Source: Kipferlia bialata
Lineage: Eukaryota; Fornicata
Length of the DNA stretch: 31,447 nt
Assembly (NCBI GenBank): GCA_003568945.1
Contig: BDIP01000084.1
Location: 1,405 to 32,851 of the forward strand
Reading direction: 5' to 3'
Shown: piece after piece, positions 1-13,061 of the stretch
Layout: every line of letters begins with the position of its first letter
Numbering within the stretch: position 1 is the stretch's first letter
The notes under the pieces: generated by a model
Told to the model about the DNA's origin: nothing
The model's database searches: none
What the model saw: only the letters and a program-made list of their open reading frames with translations
Position numbers and translations under genes: made by a program

Positions 1-23
1 TCTGTATATACACACACACATAC

Positions 24-3000
24 CGTGTCCTCCCTCCCGACCTCCTTCTTGGCATTGTCCCAGGCAGTGTAGAGAGACTGCATGTCCCTGGGGTCAGACG
101 TATAATATATATGTATACCAAATATAGATATGAATATGAATATGGATGGTATAGATAGAGTACGCAGACTGCCTGCATGTCCTTAGGGTCGGACTCATAT
201 ATTCATATATATAGATTTATCCGCATTCACAAGAATATATATATACATATACATATAATACACATACTGCCACTCACTTTGGCCTCTCTCTCTCTGCCTT
301 GTCGACCTGTTCAGGGGTCAGCTTGTCACAGACCCACTCCTAACGGTAAGACATCACAACAGTAACAGAAAATATATGTGTCATAGTAAATGTGTATATA
401 TACAAGTATACCATATATACAAGTATACCATATATATCCACATACCCTGAAGCTGGCGTCCACAAAGGTGCCTCCACAGGTGCCACCCAGGCCCCGGCAG
501 ACCTAGGGATTAGTTTTATATGTATATATATATATATATATAATATATCCAAAATCAATATGTATAGACATACACAAATAACCCAGGCCTTGCCAGACCT
601 AAGTATCAGTACACATGCCTACATACAAGCCCCCAATAATAGAATACACATACATATACCCATATAGTGTCATATAATATATATACCTCCTCCAGTGCGT
701 CCTCCCCGTCCTTGATGGTCATCTTGTGCACAGTCAGGTCAACAGTGCCACCACCTGAGGGTGAGTGTATAGAGAGTAAAGAGAGAGAGAGAGAGAGAGA
801 GTATTGAGACACAAGAGAAGTCAACAGTGCCACCACCTGAGGTGAGTGTATACCAATACATACTCAGCCAGACTGACTAGATACTCAACCATAGACGTGA
901 GAGAGAGCGCATCTCTACCTGCGCCTACAACCATGAAGACCGCCCCCCCCCCCCTCCCCCTCTCTCTATATATATACATTTGTCAACACACATAAGTATA
1001 TACATACCTGCGTCCACCACCATGAATATCTCCCCCTCCTTGAACTGGAAGGCAGGGCCCTGGAATTAGTTATATATTAGTTCTATATATATATATATAG
1101 AGAGAGAGAGAGTATTGACATTCGATGTGATGATGTATCCCTCCTTGAACTGGAAGGCAGGGCCCTGGCATAAGATTATGAAATAGTATATATTATGATA
1201 TACAATACTATATCATTTGTGCGATGCGAGGATTGAACTGCAAGGCAGGGCCCTGCCATAAGGTAACACAACAAGAAGAGTATACATATGAGTGTACTGT
1301 ATCTCTACATACTATATGTACCTTTGTCTTGCTGAACACTGCAGCAGCCTCAGGCTCAGTCTGTATATAGCCTATGACTGGATATACTATATATATACTG
1401 CATGTATATGTATATATATATACTGTATGTATATATACTACATAATACACCTTTCTCTTATTATATGACTGGATACTATACTATAAATACACTACATATA
1501 TAGTATATACAATACCTTTGTCTTGCTGAACACAGATATATTGTCAGGAAGAGTATACTAATACTAAGTGTATACCTTTGTCTTGCTGAACACTGCAGCT
1601 GCCTCAGGCTCCATGTGTATATTGTATGTGACTGGATACTATACTAAATATATACTGTATGTATAGTATAGTATATAAACTGTATGTATATGTATGTATA
1701 GTATACCTTTGTCTTGCTGAACACTGCAGCTGCCTCAGGCTCCAGAATGAGTAGCAGACGGGGACTGTCCAGCTCGTGGATAAGGCCTTGACATTAGTGC
1801 TGAATGCACAAGAATATACTGTATATAATGTTAAAATAATCACTATTTGCAGAAATAGAATTCATAAGAAAGTAGTATGAGTAGCAGACGGGGGCTGTCC
1901 AGCTCGTGGATGAGGCCTGGAAATAAGAATGAGTATACATGTATGAATAATATGTAGTATGAAAGAAGCAGTAGTTAGAGTGAGTAGCAGACAGGGACTG
2001 TCCAGCTCGTGGATAAGGCCTAGCATAAGTGATATACGCATAAGTCTATGAATGCATACACAGAACGACAGTACTATGTATAATACATACTGTATATATA
2101 CTAGTCACAGATCCCCCAACCTGCCTCGAGTGCTGCCTCTCTCATCTGTCCCTTGGCCTGGTCAGTCCACTGGGGGGTAAGACATCTATATATAGATAGA
2201 TAGAGAGAGAGAGAGACAGAGAGAGGGAGGGGGAGAGGGGGGGGGGCAAAAAAGGAGGGAAAGAGAGAAATCTGTCCCTTGGCCTGGTCAGTCCACAAGG
2301 ATATGAGAGAGAGAGAGAGAGAGAGAGAACAATCGTACCATTGCTGGCACTGTGAGGCACCACTTGACATAGTAAAGTACAAATATATAAGTATATATAT
2401 GACATATAAACTTATGGAGATATAAATATATATTTAGAAATCTCACATACCATTGCTGGCACTGTGAGGCACCACTTGACATTGTCGATGGACATCATGT
2501 CGTCATACTGCTTGGCAATGTGCTAGAATTAGATGACTCAATCTGTATATGCATACATATGTATACACCCATATGTATATATATATATATATATACGTGT
2601 GTCGATGGACATCATGTCGTCATACTGCTTGGCAATGTGCTGGGGTGAGATAAGTATATGTGTATATCAATATAGTAAACATATCTTGTCCTCATACTGC
2701 TTGGCAATGTGCTGGGGTTAGTAAAGTGGGGAATTAATATGTATAATATTTCGTATATATGAGTATATGAGTATATACGTGTCGATGGACTCCATACTGC
2801 TTGGCAATGTGCTGGATTAGAAAACCTTATATATATATGCATACATACATAAAGAGGTAATGTATACACCTATACATACCGCACTGATATCCCTCAGCAT
2901 GAGGCCCAGGTTAGTCTCTCTCTCTCTCTTCATATACATATGTATATATATATGTATATAGTAATATATATATACTAATACTATAGGTATCAATGTAAAG

Positions 3001-3282
3001 ATTTATATATATATATATATATATATTACTATATACCCTGATCCAGCAACAGCTTGAACCTCTTGAGCACCATGACATTGGGGTCATATATACATGTATA
3101 TACACTATATATATATATATATATATATAAACAATACCATTTACCTTGATCAAGCAACAGCTTGAACCTCTTGAGCACCATGACATTGGGGTCAGGCCTG
3201 CGCTGCTTGACAGCTGGAGAGTTAGAGAAAATACATATAATTGAGAGAGAGATACTCATCCTTCCGGTGAGTGAGACAGTGG

Positions 3283-3315
<33 letters not shown>

Positions 3316-3434
3316 CTACACTCACCCACAGCCCTGGCATTCCAGCCCCACTTGGTAGCCTTCCACTCAGACCCCTCTCCGTCTCTCTCATAGACAATCT
3401 CTGTGACAGTCTTGCAGTACGGGGAGGGCTGGCC
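24..3434 (-). CDS. HSPA12-type Hsp70 family ATPase, partial
   Basis: Eleven phase-consistent exons in transcript order: 3326-3434, 3145-3213, 2880-2917, 2451-2522, 2121-2169, 1707-1786, 1008-1059, 687-754, 446-502, 278-339, 24-87. They give about 240 aa. Family matches in order are VMVLKRFKLLLDQ (FKMKLH region of HSPA12), VKWCLTVPAM then WTDQAKGQMREAALEAG (VPAIW..AKQFMREAA), LLLILEPEAAAVF (LIALEPEAASIY), FMVVDAGGGTVDLTVH (the Hsp70 phosphate-2 motif) and GGTCGGTFVD. HSPA12 proteins are atypical Hsp70s with an actin-like ATPase fold. The C-terminal part runs off the left edge. The N-terminal phosphate-1 motif (DFGTT type) is not found; the first exon seen starts in phase 0 behind a conserved AG. 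An in-frame ATG at 3470 exists but lies in what looks like intron. The exon at 2880 needs an AG inside a GA run and is the least certain. Most introns carry copies of neighbouring exon edges. Confidence 0.8.
1138..1262 (-). repeat. Two echoes of exon 1008-1059 start
   Basis: At 1138-1174 and 1232-1262 the splice signal TTATGCCAG/TTATGGCAG plus the first 20-27 exon bases (GGCCCTGCCTTCCAGTTC) recur upstream of the true exon in the sense direction. The exon-side ends stop at different points. A third, exon-end echo with its GT lies at 914-940. Confidence 0.85.
1318..1613 (-). repeat. Three echoes of exon 1707-1786 end
   Basis: The exon end encoding EAAAVFSKTK and its GTATAC/GTACAT site recur at 1318-1359, 1511-1533 and 1571-1613, all downstream of the exon in the sense direction. 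The lengths are about 39, 21 and 38 bases. The splice-site side is shared and the exon side is variably truncated. Confidence 0.88.
1877..2029 (-). repeat. Two echoes of exon 1707-1786 start
   Basis: The exon start encoding LIHELDSPRLLL with its 3' splice signal recurs at 1877-1925 and 1981-2029, with substitutions such as CCC-CGT to CCT-GTC. They lie upstream of the true exon in the sense direction. The same exon is echoed on both sides (see 1318-1613). Confidence 0.88.
2269..2307 (-). repeat. Echo of exon 2121-2169 start
   Basis: The start of the WTDQAKGQ exon (about 29 bases) recurs upstream of the true exon in the sense direction, inside a GA-rich intron. The preceding AG is changed to CTTG, so this copy looks inactive as an acceptor. 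Confidence 0.8.
2333..2821 (-). repeat. Echoes on both sides of exon 2451-2522
   Basis: Exon-start echoes (AG plus CACATTGCCAAGCAGTATG) occur at 2600-2651, 2685-2724 and 2780-2821. An exon-end echo with GTAC lies at 2333-2373. The 2600-2651 copy extends to cover HIAKQYDDMMSID. The copy at 2780 has an internal deletion. Confidence 0.88.
3042..3096 (-). repeat. Near-full copy of HSPA12 exon 3145-3213
   Basis: About 54 of the 69 bases of the exon encoding DPNVMVLKRFKLLLDQ are repeated about 100 bp downstream in the same intron. The copy keeps the coding frame and the exon end (GATCAG then GGTATA), but its upstream side runs into TA repeats without an AG. It therefore has a candidate 5' site and no evident 3' site. 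Confidence 0.88.
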
Positions 3435-3644
3435 CTGGGGTGATCTCTTGACAGGGAAAATTACATACATATATATGTATACATATATAGGCGCGGCGGG
3501 GGAGCGGGTGGGGTATATTCATATATATATTGGTATGGGGCAGTACAGGAGAGCTGGCCCTGGGGTGAGCGGCGGGGAGAGAGAGAGTGAGAGTTTATAC
3601 ATAAATATGTATTGATATAGGGAGGGCTGACCTGGAGTGATCTA

Positions 3645-3666
3645 GGGGGGGGGGGGGGGGGGGGGG
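3645..3666. repeat. Poly-G run of 22
   Basis: Twenty-two consecutive G on the plus strand (C in the sense of the leftward genes). It falls exactly where the helicase C-terminus and the HSPA12 N-terminus should meet and neither is complete. It may be a polypyrimidine tract before a 3' splice site (CCCTAG), or a hard-to-assemble junction. Confidence 0.9.
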
Positions 3667-3734
3667 AGGGGTATATATAGTATATAGTATACAAATATTC
3701 CATAGTACATAATATATATATTGATATATGCAGA

Positions 3735-4102
3735 GAGGGAGATGAGGCCCATGTTGGCTATGGAACGGAGTCTAAGGTGAGTGATATGTATATTGATATA
3801 TACACGGTAAAAGAAATACATATAGTAATGGTATATATAGTATATGAGGCCCATGTTGGCAATGGAACGGAGTCTAGGGTGAGGGGGGGGGGGTATATAG
3901 CATACAAATATAGTGTATATATGCATACATGGTATATGAGGCCCATGTTGGCACCTGTCCTCTATCTGGTTGTGTATCAACCAATGTAACTGACCCACTA
4001 TGTACACCAAACTACACAGATATATATATGTGTGTGTGTGGACATATGTATGTATGTATGTGTGTATATATATATGTATGTATGTGTGTATATATATATA
4101 TA

Positions 4103-4133
<31 letters not shown>

Positions 4134-4180
4134 GTGTGTGTATATATATATATGTGTGTGTGTGTGTATATATATATATA

Positions 4181-4225
<45 letters not shown>

Positions 4226-7200
4226 ATATATAAATATTTGTATATTTGTATGTGTATGTATGTGTGTGGTCACAGCAGAGCGACCTCACCTGTCCTCTCT
4301 CTGGTTGCCCCAATATGGTATATGTATTAGATTATATACGTATATATATACGTATATATATATATATACACACTGACAGTACCTGTCCTCAATCTGGTTG
4401 TGTATCTTGGCAGCCTCTAGCAGAGTGGCATATCTGATACCCCAATATAGTATATATTGTATAAGTATATATTGTATTAGTATATACATATGTACATACA
4501 CTAACAGCACCTGTCCTCTATCTGGTTGTGTATCTTGGCTGCCTCTAGCAGAGTGGCATATCTGATGCCTAGCTCCTCGCAGGTCCTCTCTCTCTCCCTC
4601 TCCTTCTTCCTCCTGCCACCCTCGGTGTCGTCTGGGGCTTAGGGACAATGATATGTGTTACATATATATACATACATAAATATGTACATGTGAATGTGTT
4701 GTATCTCTCGGCGTCATCTGGGGGTAAGTGACAATGATATGTGTTATATATATATACATACATAAGTGACGTCATCTGGGAATGATATATGAATATACGC
4801 AAATATACATACATATGCATACTCAAAATACTGATATTGATGCACAGATGTATGTGTTGTATCTGGCGGTAGCATAGCAGGGACATATTTACATTCATAT
4901 ATACTATCGATATGCAGATATGTTGTCTTCTGGCGGTAGAACATACAAGGGACATATAATTAACTATAATTATGTATAATAATGGGTAAGCGCATAAAGG
5001 TGACTCTGATATATGAATATACTCACATAATATAGATGTATATACGCTATTTACCTGCTAACAGTGACTGGAAGCACCCGTATGCACACCATATAGAGTA
5101 TACACATATGTATATACTATTTCTACCTGGCATGTCTGGGGTGGAGGGGCAGCAGGGAGGCCTGGCGACCTGGGGTCAGCGTTGAGGAAAGGCACCATGC
5201 TATACTATATATATAGTGCATAGTATATAAAGAGTATATCTCAATGCCACACATAGCATGGAGGGAGGCCTGGCGACCTGGCATCAGTGTAGAACATACA
5301 ACATGCATATATACACGGAATAATAGCAGACCCTACATATCGAATATATAATAATGTATACCCAACCTGTGTCTGTCATAGAACATAATCCCTACGCAAC
5401 AACTAGGTCAAGTAATACAACTGAAAATGTAGAGTATACACAACCTGCGTGTGTTATCCTGACAGTCTCTGGCACTGTCCCCTTGAGTATGTCAGTGTAT
5501 GCAGTGGGGGATGTCAGCATCCCAAGGGCCACAAGAACACCAACGGCATCAGCTAGGGCCTACAAATAAGCGAAAATATACATACATACACACACACACG
5601 CATATATATATATATAGGTATATAGGTATATATATAGCAAAGTATGCCCAGGGCCACAAGAACACCAATGGCATCGGCAAGGGCCTACACATTAGGGTAT
5701 TGTTACACATACATATAGGCATATATGAAATACCAACGCCATCCACTAGGAGTATATCTCTGTACCTTTGTGCTTGGGGGTGATGGGAATGGGAATGCAG
5801 CCAGGGACGTCATCCCGATGCTGGTGATCCTGGGGGTCAGAGTAGAATATGGTATATGTATATACTATATATATAGGGCATTGTATACACAGCAACATAT
5901 ATATCATGCCAATGCTGGTGATCCTGGGGGGTTAGGGTAGATACAATAATAATGAAGTGTATAGTGAATACAGATATATATATGTGTGTAAATATACCAT
6001 CCCGATGCTGGTGATCCTGGGGGTAAGGGTATATCGAAATACTAACCCACACACACACACATATATACATATATATTAACAACATCATACCATACTCTGT
6101 CACCACACCTATACTATACAACAGATATGTATCCACCAATACCCATACCTAGCATCACGACATACTATATACAAAAGTTATGTATACTGAGTACTATTAC
6201 CTCAGCACAGCCGACTCCAGTGGCAGTCTCTCTGTATATATATATATATATATATATCAATATATACATGTATATATATATACATAGTGTCATACCTCAG
6301 CACGGCTGATTCCAGTGGCAGTCTCTCTATCACCATACATATACTATATACAAAAGTAATGTATACTTAGTACTATTACCTATATACATATTTATGTACT
6401 TATAGTGTCATACCTCAGGACGGCCGACTCCAAAGGCAGTCTCTCTGTCTCTGGGGCATCGAACTCCTCTAGGTTGCCAAGGGCAGAGGCAGAGAAGAGA
6501 CGGTAGCAGGTACCAGTGTCCATACGGCCTAGGGTTGGATATATGTATATATACATGTACATATATATACAAATACATATATATATATATTCATGAGTGT
6601 ATATAGGTGCCAGTGTCCATACGACCTTGTATATATGACAATGAGTCGGTATTAGTGTATATTGATAGGAGAACAGGCGGTAGCAGGTGCTAGTGTCCAA
6701 ACGCCAAGTGTTGAATAATGAATATTTGACAGAATAGTGACAGATATGCTAATTGCATATGACGTCGCACACATGTCTCTTGAAACATATACATAGAGTA
6801 CACATACACATACATATACATAGACTAGTGTATGTACCTGCCCTCTGACCGGCACTGACATATATATACACACATAAATATATATATACATATATTCATA
6901 TTATTATATATAACTTATTGAGACATAGAATATAGTATATATATATATATGCATGTGTATATACATACCTGCCCTTCCTGCCCTCTGACTGGCACTGGCC
7001 CTGCTCACCCACTGGATCTGGGGGGTGAGACAGAAATATATATGCATAGTCTATGTATATATATACGGAATGGTATAAATACAGTATATACAGTAGTGAA
7101 TGAGTATGGCCCTGCTCACCCACTGGATCTGGGGGGGGGGGGGAGAGATAACGGTCTATACATCTATATCTATATATATATACACATCCATGTACCTGCA

Positions 7201-7287
7201 GTGACACACTCTTTGTGTCTGGGTTGTAGACCAGGGTCATATATTTATGTCTGCCAGAGTCAACGACAAAGCTAAGGGTTAAGGGTG

Positions 7288-7329
<42 letters not shown>

Positions 7330-7832
7330 CTTGTGTTGGTCAGAGTCCCCAATAAATACTCATGTGTACACTTATAGATGTGTACGCGTGTATAGAAGTG
7401 TGCAAAGTCAGTACAGGCATCTACTAATTACAAACATATGTACATACCGGATGCCAGGGACTGGTGAGACTGGTCTCTATCCCACAAACACAGGCACATG
7501 TACATATATATATATATATGTGTGTGTGTGCCTATCAATACATGTATACTACCATATATGTACACACCGGATGCAGTACCAACGCTAGCACATACTAATT
7601 ACAAACATATGCACATACCGGATTCCAGGGATTGTGAGACTGGTCTCTGCCACATTTGTGGCCACCACAACACGTCTAGTGCCAGGGGGGACAGGCTCCC
7701 AGACCTACATGTAAGAGGGATAGATAGGTATATATAGACATGTATATATATAGAGAGAGAGAGAGAGTATGGTGCCAGGGGGGACAGGCTCCCAGACCTA
7801 TAGATGAGAGATAGATATATGTAGATATATAT

Positions 7833-7888
<56 letters not shown>

Positions 7889-8799
7889 TGGTGCCAGGGG
7901 GGACAGGCTCCCAGACCTACAGATAAGACAGGAGATAGTTATATGACAAAACACGTATACCCTATTTGTGTAAACATATGTAAACACACCTTCTGCTGCT
8001 GTGGCAGTGACAGCTGTACTTACAGAGTATACCTATATACCTATATACACACATACATATATATAAACATATAGATATATATACCTTCTGCTGCTGTGCC
8101 AGTGACAGCTGTGCATAGTATATATACAACTATATATCTATATATTACAGTATAGTATACATATATACACACCTTCTGCTGCTGTGCCAGTGACAGCTGT
8201 GCGTAGAGGGGCAGCACCTCCAGGTGGATGGGTCTATCCTCTTTAATAGCCTTGTCAATCCTAGGGTGAGAGAGTGGATATATATCTATATATATATATA
8301 TATATATACACACACATATGACCTTGTCGATCCTATGGTGAGAGGGCATACAGATACCTAACATGGATATGGTTAAGATAGGATAGGGAATGACACTGAT
8401 ACCTACCCACCCTCTACATATGTGTGTGTATATGTACACAATACAATACCTATCCACCCTCTCTGCCACTGGGACTGGTAGTGTGATACTAATACTAAAC
8501 ATACTATAGTATAATACAGTACACTACACTAATGCCCTTGTATATAGATATATATATTAGTGTATATATATACATACCTATCCACCCTCTCTGCCTCTGG
8601 GACTGGCTGTGTCTGTGTCACACCCTCCTGGCCCAGGGTCTCATAGCCAGAGGGCAGGGAGCCTAAGATATTAGATATAACATATTAGACATTAGATACA
8701 CTATACATATGTATATACACATATGCATGTCAGTGTATATATAGTAATGGCGCAAGGTATTCATAGCCAGAGGGCAGGGAGCCTAGGGGTAAGACATAC

Positions 8800-8833
<34 letters not shown>

Positions 8834-10815
8834 CAGAGAGAGATGACCAAGGGTCTCATAGCCAGAGGGCAGAGAGCCTGAGGTGATTAGATCTACTCGG
8901 AATATATACATAGTGAGTGATGCTTATAGAAGAAAGTTCCTTCTGATAGTATACTACTCTGTATATAGTATATATATACATTTACTCTTTTGGTATACTA
9001 TATATACAGTACAGGATGTGATGACGACTGGGGTGCTCAGTTCTATATATATATATATATATATTCAGAGCACAATGTCTGATGCATTAAGCAATACCGT
9101 ATCGTCACAGAGAGTGGTGTGTGTATACTTAGTATGGATATACATATGGGGTATGGGAAGATGTGGTGGTGTGTACAATACCTAGGCTGTCAATCTCCAC
9201 GCCTGGTACGGGCTGTAAGAGATAGGTTAACTATAACTATAACTATATATACAAGTATACATACAGTATCTGTACGGGCTGTAAGAGACAGGTGTACCCT
9301 ATGTATACTAGTACATATGTATACTAATACATATGCATAAGTATACAGTGTCTACAGTATATATATGCTTGTACCTAGGCTGTCAATCTCCACCCCGGGT
9401 ATGGGCTGTGTGGTGGGGGCCTCGCCTGCAATGACAGGCATGTCGGCAAAGGCATCGACCTAGGGGTAAGGTATGTATACATATATATATGTATAGGTAT
9501 ATGTGTATGTATATGTGTGTATGTATAGAGAGAGAGAGAGAGACAGAGAGAGAGAGAGAGGGATAATGCTATGACAGGCATGTCGGCAAAGGCATCGACC
9601 TACATGTTAGGTAGGTATATATATATATGTATATATATATAGAGAGAGAGATATCCTGCTTTGGCAGCATGTCGGCAAAGGCATCGACCTGTAAGTATAA
9701 ATGTATATATATGTAGAGAGAGCAAGAGAGAGAGAGAGAGCAAGAGAGGTCGGCAAAGACATTGAGCTAGTGATGAGATGCATTCTCATACACAAGACAT
9801 AAGAGAAATGATATTGCTATCAGAAGTAGGAATATGGTATGTACATATACCCACCTGCCACTCCTCGGCCATCCCCCACTCTAGATATTTACACATATAC
9901 AATATGTGTATATATATACATATATACTAACTATATATATATACATATACTACATACTATATACACCCACCTGCCACTCCTCAGCCATCCCCCCCACCGC
10001 CAGCTCGGCATCGTCCTCCTCCTCCTCTCTCTCTCTCTGCTTGTCCCTGTTATTCCCTCTCTCTCCCCCTCTCCTCCCAGCCCTCCACGCTGCATTCTCT
10101 CTGGTATTGTGCCTCTCCCCCTGCTCCTCAGTCCCCTTCAGCATGCCTATAGTGAGTGAATGTATATATACTATACATACCTAATATAGGTAGAATGTAT
10201 ACATAGTAATTAATACATTGCATCTTAATATACCTATGATCCCCACAATCTCAGACTCCTTCCTGTACTATACACACCATAAGCTATCCACAATATGCAC
10301 CTACAAGTACTGTGCATACTATTCAAGTACCTTTCAGCCCGACGATCTCCTTCCTCAAACACACACATATATCAGATACTTGTGTCTACAAGGCCGCATA
10401 ATATTTTTATATACAGTGTACCTATCAGCCCGACGATCTCCTTCCTGCCCGGCATGAACACAAGGATGTCACCAGCTGGGGTGAGGGGAATCAATATGTA
10501 CTTTTCAATAATGTCTGAATCTATGCTAACATGATATGATATGATATTGATATCACACCTAGGTGGCGTGTAGACATATGTATATATGTATATATCACAC
10601 CTGGTGTGTTCTGGTGGATCCACTTGACACGGGCACACACAATATATATATATATATATATATATAGATATATGAATATATGTAGACTATTGCTTATATA
10701 TATATATACTAATACCTGGTGTATACTATATATATATGTGTGTGTATATACTAATACCTGGTGTGTTCTGGTGGATCCACTTGACACGGGCACAGGCCTT
10801 GAAGATATACCTATG

Positions 10816-10861
<46 letters not shown>

Positions 10862-11819
10862 CCAAGGAGATATACCTATGGTAAGTGGGGGGGGGGGGCA
10901 GAGACAGGTCAGATAGGAATACGTTTACTTATAAGTAATCTACTCTAATGCACTATACCTGTCTGACGTCTAGGTGGCATATATATACACACACACACAT
11001 ATATATATATATTAATATACTTTCATATGTATATCTATCTATCTATATATACATACCTGTCCGATGTCTCTGTGTCCACTGTGTGGTGGATGGCCACAAG
11101 TACATACATATATATATATATACATTGTACTAGTGCATATAGTGGATATATATATATATATACCATACCTATCCGATGTCTCTGTGTCCACTGTGTGGTG
11201 GATGGCCACAGGGAACTGCCTGCCCTCAACCTGATGGGTGGGATGGTATATAGGGTGGCATATATATATATATATACGTATATACACGTATATATATAAG
11301 AACAGCCTATGGCATAGTATGCAATATACTATATATATACACATATGCTATGTACCTTGACCAGGGGTGGGCTGGGGTGGAACAGGTCCTTGTTCTGGGT
11401 GAAGTCAGTCACCCTGGGGGTCAGGGATACATATGTATATATATATTACATATATTAATTACATATATATATATGTGTACTTAGAAGGTACTATATATAT
11501 ATATTACATATATAAACTACATATATATACATGTACTTAGAAGGTGAAGTCCGTCACCCTGGGGTTAGCAATACACACATAATAGTCATAACTATACAAT
11601 TATTCTACTAATACTGATACAGTTCTGGGTGAAGTCAGTCACCCTGGCGGTCAGTGATATATGGTAGAGCTGGACACATGGAGTCATTTGAGTACTTTCA
11701 AGAGATACTTGTAGAGAGAGAGAGAGATAGAGAAGGAAACAGAGATCAGACATAGATAGAGAAAGGCCGAACATAGGGACACAGAGCATATATTACATAT
11801 ATATACACATATCTATATA

Positions 11820-11856
<37 letters not shown>

Positions 11857-12508
11857 TACCTGAGCGTGGCACTCATGACCAGCACCTTGAGGGGGCCCAG
11901 CTGCTTGGACAGGTCTGGGGTGAGTATACCGATACACTATATATATATATATATAGTTAGCCCAGCTGCTTAGACAGGTCTGGGGGTCAGACACTGATAG
12001 AATATATATGTACAGATATGTATAAGATATATAATGTGGGAGGCAACAGGATTATCCAGCTCTGGAGTGAGTGTACCGTTACACTATACGTGTAGATGCA
12101 CAATACACAACATGTACTCATATACGTAAATATATATGTGTAGAAATATGTATTGTGTACACTAACTGCCTAGACAGGTCTGGGGGTAAGATACTGTTAG
12201 ACTGTGTATATATATATGCATGCATATATATGTAATGTGGTATGCCACCAGTTTATACATGTCAGGGTAAGGCAGGGCCAGACTGTATACCCATACACAC
12301 TATTCATATATTAAATAATATGTCATTACTCATTAATTATTACTTATATGCATATATGTATATATCCACATTCACCAGTTGCAGAATACTATAGTCTAGT
12401 ATCCTATTCACACACCTCCCTCCCCGTTGTTTGCATTCATGACTGCCCTCTCGTACTGATTGCGCCTGGCACGCACAGACCCAGAGAGGAAGCCTGATAT
12501 AAGTATTC

Positions 12509-12553
<45 letters not shown>

Positions 12554-13022
12554 CGCCTGGCACGGACAGACCCAGAGATGTATATCATATGTACATATAA
12601 AGAGAGAGAGAGAGAAAGAGACATAGAGACCCCGGCTCTGACAAACACGGAAGGGAAGCTTGGACTACATACCTAGCAGCACATCTGTGTCGAGGCTCCT
12701 CTCGTGTGCCTCATCCACCACCACGATGGAGTAGGCAGACAGAAGGAAGTCGGACCTGGGGTAAATGCTGCTTCAATATTATGAGACTATTCCAGGGCAG
12801 TATGTGAGAAAGAACGGACTCTTCATTTCACTCTATCCAACTTTACTACTACACTTCATCTACAGATAGTTGACAAATGAGACCCACTATATACCTGAGC
12901 TCTGCCAGCAGCATACCGTCATACACTGCACTGCACCATATATATATATATATTAGGACACTATAAATATATATACTGTATACATGCCTTAGCTCTGCCA
13001 GCAGGATACCGTCTATATTGTC

Positions 13023-13061
<39 letters not shown>

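Noticed and set aside
3642-4376. Long open frames of Tyr/Ile/His/Thr or Val/Cys repeats on both strands
   Set aside because: They are translations of (TA)n, (TG)n and (CA)n microsatellites inside an intron, with no non-repetitive coding sequence.
9571-9777. Regularly spaced 20-base repeats resembling a CRISPR array
   Set aside because: The repeated unit is the start of a helicase exon with its acceptor site, copies decay progressively and the spacers are microsatellites. This is the exon-echo pattern in a eukaryotic gene.
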